Source: Pagrus major
Lineage: Eukaryota > Chordata > Actinopteri > Spariformes > Sparidae
Reading direction: 5' to 3'
DNA: 64,000 bases
NCBI RefSeq assembly: GCF_040436345.1
Contig: NC_133230.1
Span: 10,364,197 to 10,428,196, forward strand
The notes below the pieces were generated by a model, which was given only the letters and a program-made list of their open reading frames with translations, ran no database searches and had not been told where the DNA came from. Positions 34,401 through 45,006 of this stretch are shown here, in pieces (position 1 is the stretch's first letter; each line of letters starts with the position of its first letter). The translations under genes were made by a program, and so were the position numbers.

Positions 34401-35602
34401 ATCAGAAATGTCATGGTGCTAATATTTTGTGAAAGTACCAATAGTCATATCTACAATATTGTCACTATGTCTACACCGAGGTATTTGGTCTAAAATATGG
34501 CTTTTATAAATCCTAGGACTCGGCGACAGAATCAAAAATCATCAACATTTTTTCTTTCACAATACACTACCATAATGAGAGTTTTGTTAAATATTCATCA
34601 GTATTGTGGATGTAAGGCAAGAATTGGAACAAGTAGAACAGTCAAATAAGTTCAGAAAAGTCCCAATTTCTCTGAGTTACTTTATTAGGAAAAGTTGTTC
34701 AACCATCTTTTATGTTTTTGCTTTTCGTTGATTTTCTTCTACCTCTTTATTTCTCTCCTCCCCTCCTTCTCCCCTCACCCCGCTCTACATCCGTCCATCG
34801 TCCCCTCCTCAGTGAGATAGAGATCCCACTGGAGATGCGTGTTTATAGCTGCAATTCTCCGCAGCAGGCAGAGTCAACACGAGCAGACACACCAACCCAG
34901 GAAATAGTCAGCAGCTCGCAGTCGACACCGCCTCCCAAGAGAAACAAGGTGGGTGCACATCACAGAGGTGGTAAATGAGAATTTATGGTATCTTCAATGT
35001 GATGTATTTTACAGCCGTATGTCAAGCTAAATGATTTAAATCCCCTTTTATTTCTCTGATTGTTCATACAGTATGTTCGACAGGTGTTTTCTCGTGCTGT
35101 GGGTTCGAACAGTTGTATACATTTGGTCAACGCTTAATTTTAACTATTATATTTTCAAGGTTTGGAATATGCATGGATTTGAATATACTCCTTAAAAATG
35201 CTTGTTTTCAACAGTAAATCTGGCGTTTCATCTACACAAGCAACAGTCATTCAATATTTGAAAAAAAAGGGGAAAATAAGGTTCGATTATATTCTTGTGT
35301 TTATTTTGTCATAGCTATTTAGTCCTCTGTTGATCCCTTCATCTGGAAATGAACATCATTTAATAATCGTAATCAAAACATAAAATCAAACTCAATGTGG
35401 TGACATCATGGGACAAGATATGTGGATTGCTGTGGGTATGAAGGAATTCTGTAAACTTTATTTGATTAATTCGGATTTTCTTACAAAGAAAAGATTTTTT
35501 AAAAAGTCTCACATCCTCACCCTCCACTGCTTGTACTTCCAGGTCAACGTGGCCACCCAGTGTGACCCAGATGAGATCATCGTCCTGTCAGACTCAGAGT
35601 GA
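28477..35602 (+). CDS. daxx: Death domain-associated protein (H3.3 chaperone, corepressor)
   Basis: Nuclear histone H3.3 chaperone working with ATRX, and SUMO-dependent corepressor at PML bodies. Coding exons: 28477-28716, 28949-29407, 29906-30037, 30142-30258, 31016-31247, 31580-31749, 33070-33232, 33615-34161, 34813-34948, 35543-35602; 2,256 nt, 751 aa (human protein 740 aa). The N-terminus carries a SUMO-interacting motif, IIVLDDDDEEE. The helical bundle begins in exon 2 of the coding set (FVEHCSALTQDCPEVL). The histone-binding region spans LAYLENLLKVYNDEI to KYAVRQEDTEE. An acidic stretch follows at 33120-33180, then a Ser/Pro-rich segment with a basic patch (TTRSKRKREE). The protein ends in a second SUMO-interacting motif, IIVLSDSE. 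The first ATG is chosen because the exon acceptor lies at 28459. A 5' non-coding exon probably lies near 27,040-27,440. AATAAA is at 35896-35901. Confidence 0.96.
31802..32950 (-). mobile_element. LINE ORF2 C-terminal fragment in a daxx intron
   Basis: A 267-codon minus-strand frame (32147-32950) carries the post-catalytic reverse transcriptase motif FKYLGVILDPTLTF and the LINE tail pattern RSLHKQALKILDRKS and AYKIIHN-like VYKIIHNVAPPPL. It is antisense to daxx. The element ends in a (TTA)n tract at 31802-31821 (shown as TAA on the plus strand), typical of L2/Rex-type LINEs; the exact clade is unresolved. It is 5'-truncated, as usual for LINE copies, and its long open frame suggests a fairly recent insertion. 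Confidence 0.8.
34262..34500. mobile_element. Interspersed repeat in the daxx intron, related to 9785-10290
   Basis: Partner of the gene B copy with the same ordered landmarks. It begins about 100 bp past the donor of daxx exon 33615-34161. Confidence 0.6.
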
Positions 35603-35895
35603 CCTTCGACCTCTCTCTGTACTGCAGATTGTTCCACCTGTCTCCTATATTCTGGGATTTCCTGAAAGCACTCCTTTCTGAGGACCGTCCTTGTCTGCTG
35701 GCTTGTTAAAATCATTTTCTCCCCAATTTTTTTTAATTGTTGCTGAAATTAATGTGATCCAAACTGTCAGTATCAAGTTTTTACAGAACAGCCACTTACA
35801 GGTGTGGCAGACAGGGAAAACTATTCATTTGGTACCTCACGTCAGTTGATTACATTTTGCCGAACAAAAGCCCAGGTGTTTTTGTAAAGGACTTA

Positions 35896-35901
35896 AATAA
35901 A
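35896..35901 (+). terminator. daxx: Poly(A) signal, daxx
   Basis: AATAAA about 295 bp after the stop codon, followed by a TG/T-containing stretch. It is the first canonical signal downstream of the gene. Confidence 0.6.
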
Positions 35902-36839
35902 ATTGTCCTCTATCATTAAAAATTAAGCTGCTTAAACCGGACATTTTTTCTGGATAATCAAGGTTTTGGGAGCCTTCTTCTTCTACAACTGTGTGCACCA
36001 CAGGGTACTGCTGCCATTTTCTCTAAGCAGAGAAACAGGCTGATGTTGACGCCGACTGTCTTCTCGCCCTTTACGGGTGCAGTAATGATCTGAATCGACT
36101 GGGTGATCCAAACTTCTCTTGCCGTGTGTCCTGCCTTTCAGTGCAACACGACTAATGGCGGCTGACGTCCAGTTGGTTGTAGCATTGAAACACATTTTTT
36201 GCTGCTCTGAACACAGAGCTTAAAATTCTTCTCATGGGCTGATTGTCCCCTGACTTGAACTTTTGTTAGTGTGGTTTTTCGAAAGAAATCAGTGCCTGAA
36301 AACATGAACTGCGCAGGTGGCGTGGCCCAGACAAGGAGTTTTGTTTTCACAGACACTCGACTGGCGAGGGCTGCGTTTGCTCACCGCCAGTTTGTTTACA
36401 TTTTTATATTTCAATTGCATTTTTTTCCAAAAACAGGGAAGTGGTGGTCTGTATAGAAGGAATTTTGAAGTGACATTGTTTTATTTGCTGTTGCTATTTA
36501 TGCATTGAATTAGAGAGCTGTGTGGTGGTCTGTACTCTGTTAGCGAGACATGTGGACTTGCAGCGTTGCTTATGGAAAACAATGAAACAGTTTTTTCCCC
36601 TCTTATGTTTCTATTTTTTTTATTATTATTAGGTTTTTATTCAGGTCGATGTCTGCTGCAAGGTTAGCTGAATAGTTTCCAGATAGATGGTTTGAATGAT
36701 AAATCGTGACAAACTATTACACAAATGTCAATATAATAAGATGGCAATGTCTATATTTTACTTAATGTCATCAAATCCCATCAAAAGACCAAAATAATTA
36801 ATGAAGGTAACTTATTTTAAACACAGAGGAAGCTGCATG

Positions 36840-37095
36840 TGATCTGATAAATTGCGTTCAGTGATGTCACTCAGTGGCCAAATCGCATCAGGGTGATGTA
36901 GGCTGTATAATTCTGTTAACTGTTGGACTCATTACAGGCAATTTAGTAGCAAATGATCAAAAGCCTTTTTTATTCCATGCATTCTTCTTCCTTTTCAAAA
37001 CCTGGCGCCTACATTACCCACAATGCTACGTAGCTTTATACTACTTTTTTCACATATGCAGTAGTACTCCCCAAGACCTGTAAACCCACCTTAGT
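36840..37095. mobile_element. Second MITE family, copy 1
   Basis: Shares GTGATGTCACTCAGTGGC, CCTACATTACCCACAATGC and TTTATACTACTTTTTTCACA and TACTCCCCAAGACCTGTA with 49440-49790. It is flanked by non-coding DNA. Confidence 0.65.
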
Positions 37096-37235
37096 CTGTA
37101 AAAGTGTCCAAAATTTAAAATTTCTTATTCATCTGTGCCATGGAGCACATTGTTGTCCACAAACCATTAAAAACACAAATGTTCCTCAAGTGAGTAATAA
37201 CAAATAAATTTGCTCCCTCTTCAGTGACATTTTTT

Positions 37236-37479
37236 TTAAAGGAACAGTTCACCCAAGAATTGAAATTGAGTCATTATCTACACAATCCTGTGCTGATGGA
37301 AAGTCAGGGTTAGTTTTGTAGTCAACAAAACTTTTGGTCAAAACAGCATTGCAGCATTCTCCTAAACAACTGAAGTAGATGGAGCCTTGTTTTAAAACTA
37401 GAAAAGTTAGTTTCAATCAGCGCGGGTGTGAGTAGATGATGACTGAAGTCTCATTTTTGGGTGAACTTTTCCTTTAAAG
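37236..37479. mobile_element. MITE with TTTAAAGGAACAGTTCACCC termini, copy 1
   Basis: The left end TTTAAAGGAACAGTTCACCCAA and the right end GGGTGAACTTTTCCTTTAAAG are inverted repeats of each other. The interior (GCAGCATTCTCCTAAACAAC, TGAAGTAGATGG) is shared with 40058-40326 and 41387-41904. It is non-coding. Confidence 0.75.
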
Positions 37480-38710
37480 CAAAACTACACTTGTGACCCA
37501 TTTTTTTTTATTTTTACGTCGACAGTAAAAACCAACAGGCTCAGATCTGAGAGCAGGGTAAGACGGTGGGAAAGTTGTGAGGGACGTCATAGTTTGTTTA
37601 GGTATTTGTATGGGATTTGTTGATATTATGCAAACTATAGAGCAATAACAGCCTTATCCTTTAAGTAGCCTACAGAACAAAAAAAGTCTCCTCATGATTG
37701 TGACATGTCTCAAAGCAAAGAAAGGGAAGTTAAGATTTAAGTTTTTCCTTTAATGCGTCTCAAACAGGGTCTCACCTTGATGATGTCGAATTGTACCTGT
37801 GCCTCTGTCCAGCACCAATATCTACATATATAAAACCTTCTACAAATCCAAATTCTGTGGACATAAAAGCCAATTTTTCCTTTTTTATTTCAACCCAACC
37901 TGGCCCAGTTAGGGATCTTTAACACTTGAATCTGACCAAAGTCCTCAAAAATTCAGAATTTTCTTAAATAATGTCAGAAGGAAATCCAGTCTTATTCTGA
38001 CACGTGCAATGAATCTCTTTCATGCAAATAATCACAAGTTAGAGTCGTTAGCACTGCTTTTACATTTGTGTTCCCTGGATATTCAGATATTCAGTTTCTA
38101 CATCCCTTCTGTATTTAGAGTACAGTTTATTTCTTCTAGTTCTTGTAGGCAGTGTTGGACAGTGTGGCACTTGAGATATTTGATGATCCGTGTGTTCATG
38201 TCCTTAATTAAATCTAGAAGTTGTCCGGCTGGTCCCTATGTAATAGAGCACTAGTATTTTGATGGGAAATTTCTCTTTTTTTATCCCTATACCAAGCCCC
38301 CTTTTTTTTGTTTGTTTTTTCCTCCCGAGGATTTAAAGACACGGGTGAAATGATATTTTTGGGTAAACAGTCTTTTCAGAGTTACTAGAATGTAGACGTG
38401 GAATCGTTGCTACAACCTGTCGGCCTCATTTATGCAGAGGAGTGATCCATTGTCACTGTGAATTCTTTTCTTTTTCATTTTTGATAATAAAATAAATGCT
38501 AATTTTTTATATACGGTCTCTGAGTTGCTGATTTGGATTTTTATTCCTTGAACTAATATATAGATATGCTGAGTTGTGCTATCTGGAGAGAAAAAGTTGT
38601 ATCGTTGCATCTGTAGTTGCAGCATCTTTAACATATTGCAGTGTTACAGATCCCCTCCGCTCATGTATTAAGGCATATAAAGAAAATGTCTAAAAAGTAC
38701 AAATACTGGG

Positions 38711-38896
38711 TCGCCATTTAGCTCAGTTGGTAGAGCAGGCGTCCCAAGTACAGAGGCTTTGTCGTCGCTGCAGCGGCCCCGGGTTTGAGTCCCGGCCTGG
38801 GGCTCTTTACTGCGTGTCACTCCCCCTCTCTCTCATCCTGTTTCCTCTCTACCTTGAGCCTGTTCTATCAATAAAGCCATATAAAGGCCAAAAAAG
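38711..38896 (+). mobile_element. tRNA-derived SINE
   Basis: The head carries RNA polymerase III boxes: TTAGCTCAGTTGGTAGAGC (A box) and GGGTTTGAGTCCC (B box). They are separated by extra bases that rule out a working tRNA. A pyrimidine-rich body and an AAAGGCCAAAAAA tail follow. This is the form of tRNA-related SINEs in percomorph fish. Confidence 0.75.
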
Positions 38897-40057
38897 TACT
38901 TGAAATAAATAATTCTGTACTTCAGTAGATGTTTCAAGTATCTGTACTTAAGTATTTATTTCTCAACTATCTTTGTGGTGCGTTTAGGAACAGCTGGGAC
39001 AAATCCTACTGATTCTACCTTTAACTTTAATAGTCTTTAAATTATATTAGTATGATGTGAGCTTCAGTTTGCTTTGACCAGAAATGGCTGGTAGAAATGT
39101 CCTTCAGAGGGATACGAGTTAAAAAGTTGAATCAGTACTTCTACTTTAGTGATTATACTTTTTTTTTGTCTTCAAAAAGTCCGTCCTCGGTGCCGGTGCA
39201 CTGGAGGCTTCAGCTTTCCACATCACACCTAATGTATTCTGAATATACTGAACCAGGGTTGGCTCGTAACGTATTTGTGATGTCACAAATCGTGCTCGCA
39301 GGTCCAACTCTTAAAATCAGATTTTCAGTGAGCACAAAGAAGATTTACACTTTCAGCTATGAATGTGAAAACAGATGTCTTGTAATCGTAATCTGTGTAA
39401 AAACACAGTTGAGACATTCAGACTCTGCAGCTGCACTTTCACCTGTCCAGGTAGAAATCAAACAGAGAAAAACAGCTCGAGAATCTTTTGAGACTCACAC
39501 ACAGATTAAAGACATATTATTCGCACCAAATAATTTATTAATCCATTATTTTGATACAGGGCAGAGGTGAATATTGATGTACTGTAGTTTATTACATTAT
39601 TAGTACCACTCAGGATTTACATAAAATGTTCTGTTCAACAATCAACTGGTCAATCAGAAGACATGTAAGAAGTTGTGTCACTTGTGGAATGTACAAAAAT
39701 AATTAAAATACCTCAGTCTAGTTTTCAGCAGCAACGTTAAGCTCTCAACACTTCTACCTTCACATCTTTACCTTCTCCTGATGAAGGATGGTTCAGCTCC
39801 TCTATCACTCATTTAAATAAGACGTGGTGCAAGAGAAAACATGTGGTTGTAGTTATTTTTTTCAGTTGTGTGTTGGTGCAGCAGCAGATGAAGCTGCAGA
39901 GCTGCTGGAGACACAACAAGAAACCACACAGCCATCATTTTAATCTGGGATTTAGGGGGACGCCATAAAAGCAGTGAAGTAACAGGCTGTTTAGGGCTGC
40001 TCAGCCACCAAGGGACCTTTAAACAAATAAAAAAAACAAAAAAACGTTGAATGTTGA

Positions 40058-40326
40058 AAAATTAAATCGGTCGCCTCCATTCAGATGGAAAGTCGAGGGG
40101 AGTTTCGTAGTCCACAAAACATTTCTGGAGCTTCACAGCAACACAGCGTTGCAGCATTCTCCTAAACAACTGAAGTAGATGGGGACTGTAATCCAAGTCT
40201 CCAGAGGCCCAGAGGCCCAGAGATCCAAAAATGATTTGAAAAGACGTCATTTACACCCGTGAAACGTGGTCGAGCTTGTGCACCCACTTCAGACGAGGTG
40301 CACTTATGGGTGAACTGTCCCTTTAA
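40058..40326. mobile_element. Same MITE family, copy 2 (left terminus degraded)
   Basis: Contains GCAGCATTCTCCTAAACAAC and the right end GGGTGAACTGTCCCTTTAAG. The left inverted terminus is not recognisable. Confidence 0.65.
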
Positions 40327-41386
40327 GTATTTTTAAGATACACTTCTTGAGTTAGGACAGCCATAATCAACACTGTACAGACCACATGTTGAGGTTTTAT
40401 TGATTATTTGAGGGATTGTAATTGTCATAAATACTAAATTCTTGCAGTGCGCATTTGCACATCACAAAGTTAACTGTAGCTGCTGGTCTTCCACTTGAAT
40501 CCAGGTTTTATCTTGTGTCAGTTTACATGACACAGGGAATCTGACACAAGTAGTTTCCAGTCATTACAGACTGAAACATCAGGGCTGTTACTGACTTTAG
40601 GAGAAACGTCTGAATCCTCATATTTTCAATTGAGTCCTCTCTGAACACAAACACACACACACACACCTGTCTCTTCATGTGTTTGGTTTGTTGAGGAATG
40701 AAAACATACAAATAAATCTGCTCATCTTGTTCACATACATTCACTCAGTTTAGGTTTTCTATACGCTTGTTTAAACTCTACAGAGTCGTCACACTTCAAA
40801 CGTGTTAAGATAAGCATTAGATCACCAGTTCACATTCTCACACATTCTGCTCTTACAATCATCAGGTGTTTTCTCTGTGGCTGTTCAGCAGCGGAGTAAA
40901 CGAACAGGAACAAAATGTGAAACCAAAATCACCCACGAACACACCTGCAGCAGAGTCACAGAGGAAACACTGGAGGTCACAGATCTCTGAACACATACGA
41001 ACACCAACACTCCTCTCACTGCGTCTGAGCTCCAAACCTGCATATAAAAATATCTGAACCCAGCCTTCACAGAAGGTAAAACATTCAGATCCTGCATCTC
41101 TTTTCTCCGCATAACTGGAAATCTAAAACACCTCTGAAGGCATGCAAAATGTTTATGAGGTCGTGTGAGATATTTCGTTCCACCACTAATGGTGCCGTGC
41201 CGACACACTGCAGAATGTTTCCCACACAGTTTGATTTGTTAGACACAAGAGTGAAACAATAATACAGCTACATATTACCAGAAACACGTGGTTATCATCA
41301 CATTATTGTAATCTCTTAATCACAGTACCACCTGTGGCCACAGGGGGGCGACACCTCTTTGAAATACTGAATAAAGAAACATTACA

Positions 41387-41904
41387 TTAAAGGAACAGGT
41401 CACCCAAAAATTAAAATTCACCATTTACTAGTCAGCCTCATGAAAGTAGGTTGAAGTATTGTAGTCCACATCAACTGAAGTAGCTGGTGACTTAATACCT
41501 TAAAAAATAAAAGCTTGTCTGGAGTAATCCAAGACTCTGGAAGCCCTGAGATCCCAAATTGATTTGAAAGGGCATCATTAAAATCTTGACACATGATCGC
41601 TTGTGAACGTACCTCAGACAGGATGCTGCTGACATTTTAAGGTACGCAGCTAAAGTCTTTTCAAATCAAATTGGGCTTCCGGAGACTGACGCCGAACGAT
41701 CTGTATAACGCCGTTTTATGAATTTTCACTTTGTAAAACAAGTCCCCATCTACTTCAGTTGTTTCGGAGAATGCTGCATCGCTGTTTTGCTGTGAAGCTC
41801 CACAAATGTTTCGTGGCCTACGAACTTCACCTGACTTTCTATCAATTTAGTGGTGAGCAGATAATGACTGAATTTTTCTTTTTTGGGTGAACTGTTCCTT
41901 TAAA
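41387..41904. mobile_element. Same MITE family, foldback-like copy 3
   Basis: About 518 bp, starting TTAAAGGAACAGGTCACCC and ending GGGTGAACTGTTCCTTTAAAG. Its right half is an inverted version of the interior seen in copy 2, so the element is a long imperfect inverted repeat. Confidence 0.7.
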
Positions 41905-43019
41905 GGCCACTTGACTCATTTTTATTTTTAATGACAACAAGTCATTTTTTTTTTACAGTTTAGTTACATCTGATTGAGACACACAACATATTGTTAAAAG
42001 TAATATGATCAAAAATATTTAAGTAGCAACAATGCACCATGTGGTGTCCTGATGCCCAAACAAAAAGAAGGTCGAATTGCTATAATGAATGTGTTGTTTC
42101 CTCCAGGTGGAACAGGTCGAGGCTGTATGTGGATCCGGTCTTACAACAGCGTGTGAACTGCAGCCTGCTAAACGTGAATAAGTTACTGAATTTTTGAGTT
42201 TCAAGCAACTCCATGAGGTGATTCAACAGCTTATAATAATTAACCATGTGGAGGTAAAGTATTTCCTTTCTACTAACGAGTCTGACACTTTCTCTATAAA
42301 GATAAACTGGAATGTATTATAATGTTTGTACTTTGGCCACTTAGATTAAAAAAAGACACGGCGGGCAATGATTAAAATATCTTCCACATTTTTTTTGTTA
42401 GTGTTACCTGGTAATGTCATGTAATAATATATATACTGTATAATGGTGGTTAAACTGTCAGCCTAATTTATGATAAACTCCGTGGTACAAATCTACTTTT
42501 CAACACAAAAATGGTTTTATATATACACATTTATGTAACGACGACATGTTTTGTAATTAAAAGATTACAAACAGAACTAATTAATGCTGAATAAGTAAAT
42601 TAACGTGCTGATAAGGCACCTGAACCTATTTCAAAACTACAACCTTGCTTACAAAATAAACAACTCAGTGTTTTAATGGAAAAAAACAAAACAAAGGCAG
42701 ACAGAATTCATACTGTGCATTATCTGCAGTGTAACGCCCCTGTTAGTGTTCTTATCAGTAGTTGTACCGGTTCATGTTCTGTATGGTCCCAGTATAGATA
42801 CAGCACAGAACTAATGGTGTATTTTGACCCCAGCAGGGCCCAGAAGAGAACATGAGGTTATGTTTCTATGAGGTTCAAAGTAAACAGATTCACCTGCGTT
42901 TCAATCAGGCAGCTTCATTTTTGTTTTACTGAGTGAACAACGAGGACGTCACTCAGGACGGATGTTACTACCAGGTTAGTCCGTAGATTTATATAGAAGA
43001 ACTGGATACCAGATGCCAA

Positions 43020-43170
43020 TGAGAACTGCTCGCCTAGCGCTTACGCCAAATATGTTTTCTGACTTCTGCGTTTACTTCCTGGTTTTGAGGCCTGTTGAAT
43101 ATGTGCAGTAGTTTTCCCCCCGCTGACCCCGGCACGTGAGTTCCCGCTCGGCCAATAGACTTTAAATTGA
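43020..43170. mobile_element. Probable interspersed repeat fragment
   Basis: The stretch around GAGGCCTGTTGAATATGTGCAGTAG and CGGCACGTGAGTTC.CGCTCGGCCAATAG resembles a repeat I recall in many fish genomes. A 139-codon minus-strand frame crosses it but shows no domain. Confidence 0.35.
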
Positions 43171-45006
43171 GATGACATGACAAATTTTGAAATCGCTTTT
43201 CTTAGCTTAAGGAAAGTTTTCTGCATCTGGATTAAAAACTCCAAATAGAAAGAGTCATAATCTAATTTGTTTGCAGTTTGTGGTGTCCTGTCAACAGTTT
43301 TGTAGTGTAGTGATGGGCAGATAGCTGAAGGTATACCAACAGTCTTAATCTGGTATGTCAGACCAGACCAGGTCTGATCAGGGCAGTTTGTTGTTGTAAT
43401 ACACATGTTGGCCACAAGAGGGGGAACCACTACATTATTATGGATCCGACCTCTTAGCAAGACTCTGACTGGTTTACCCTGATATTATTACCCTAACCTG
43501 GTCTCACTCCTCATGCCTCAATCTAACAATGAGGGCGACCAATCAGAGGGCAATTTAAAGAAACGATCCAGGAAAAACTAATAAAGATTATCCTGTCAAA
43601 AACTTCTTTTCACCTGTCGTTAAGTCATAAACACAGGAGAGTAAACACTTTAGATTGGACTTCATCACCAGAAATTTCAAGTTTTTCGTCGCACGCCGGT
43701 TATTTTTGGGGAACCCAGTGCAGAAAACTTCGATATACTTTCTCTACTCCAGATTAACTCCTTCCAAAGTCGACCAGACAGCAGCAAACGCATCAGTATC
43801 ACAAGTTAGTATTAGTTCCAGGTCCGATGAGTAAACGATGATATATTTCTATATATTTACAGTGATAATATACTTCTCAAAGCACGAGAACTCTGTGAAC
43901 AACGAGAAAGTGAAAGCAGGTTACAGCAGCAAAATTTAAAGCAACAGGAGCTTCTACTGCTTCATCAGTTACAGGTAGTGTTTGTGTTTACGTAGGGCTG
44001 GACCACCTTGGAAAAGAGACTTTCGCTTGTTCAACAACCAGAAGTTACGTTTTAAAAACTTAAATCAGAGTGAGTTTCAAGTGTACCGGCTGCACAAAAG
44101 ACAAAACTGTTCCTGTCTGGTAAATATCCGTCCCTGTGCACCAGTTCCCTTGTGATGAGGTTAAATTATTGTACCTTTTACTGTAATCAAAGCAAAGCAG
44201 CACTGAAGTATCGTCTAAAAAACACATGGCAGTGCTGACAGTTAGTCTGTTACATGGAGACACTGGAGAAAAAATGTACCACCGCTGCTGTAAGGGGAAA
44301 AAAAAACATAAATTTGCAGCTTTAACTCGTGTTAAGTACGTTTTTATCCTGCAGATTTGTGTTATTTTTAAAATTTTAAATCATATGATGTAGATACATT
44401 ACTATACAATACTGCAGAAAATCACAGCAATTTAGAACAGTCATTTTTCTACTCTACTGATACTATTATGTTGCCACAGAAGGTAACAATTAGTGAAGCA
44501 CTGTCTTCTCATTTTTGGTTTCCTCTCCACACGCACAGCGTTCTTCCACAAAACCCCCAAAAAATAAACTCTAGTAACATATTTAAAACAAATAGCTTAC
44601 TCACTGAGACACAAGGTCCATTTTTAATGAGGCCACTTTTTTTCGGAGGCAAGTTTTCCCGAAAGTCTTTGCGGTACGAGAATTGAGGATAATTTAAGAT
44701 GGTATCAGCACGACCACAAGTCTATTTCAGAAACTTCACGGCACGACAGTCGACTGGAATCTCAAAGATCCATTTTTCTATAAACACTTACAGGTTCAGG
44801 TTGTGTGTCCAACGGGAGCCTCGCCTTGTTCCCCCACTCGTGACGAAGAACGTCCTTCCTGCTAGAAAAGCTGAGTGTTGGCAGTTAAAAGGGTTTCAGA
44901 AGAACACTGCGCTTCTTCCAAGTCACCTTTTTGTAAAAACAGCAGCAGGAACGAGAAGCGTGACTGTTTGCTGAGGCACCCGTTGGACATGACACACAAT
45001 TTTGGT

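Larger units (their letters stand above)
35903..45006. other. Repeat-rich gap between daxx and zbtb22
   Basis: The two genes converge on this gap. It holds the SINE and MITE copies listed separately. It also has a TACTTAAGTA-type repeat near 38,890-39,170, with a relative near 49,290-49,400. The part nearest 45,006 is probably the zbtb22 3' UTR. No coding exon was identified. Confidence 0.6.

Noticed and set aside
38711-38790. Functional tRNA gene
   Set aside because: The A and B boxes are too far apart and the arms do not fold as a cloverleaf; body and tail mark a SINE.
39097-39570. 157-codon plus-strand open frame in the daxx-zbtb22 gap
   Set aside because: No domain, no splice context and it begins in a TACTTAAGTA-type repeat; it looks like chance open frame in repeat DNA.
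43041-43460. 139-codon minus-strand open frame
   Set aside because: It overlaps a sequence resembling an interspersed repeat, and its translation shows no recognisable domain.
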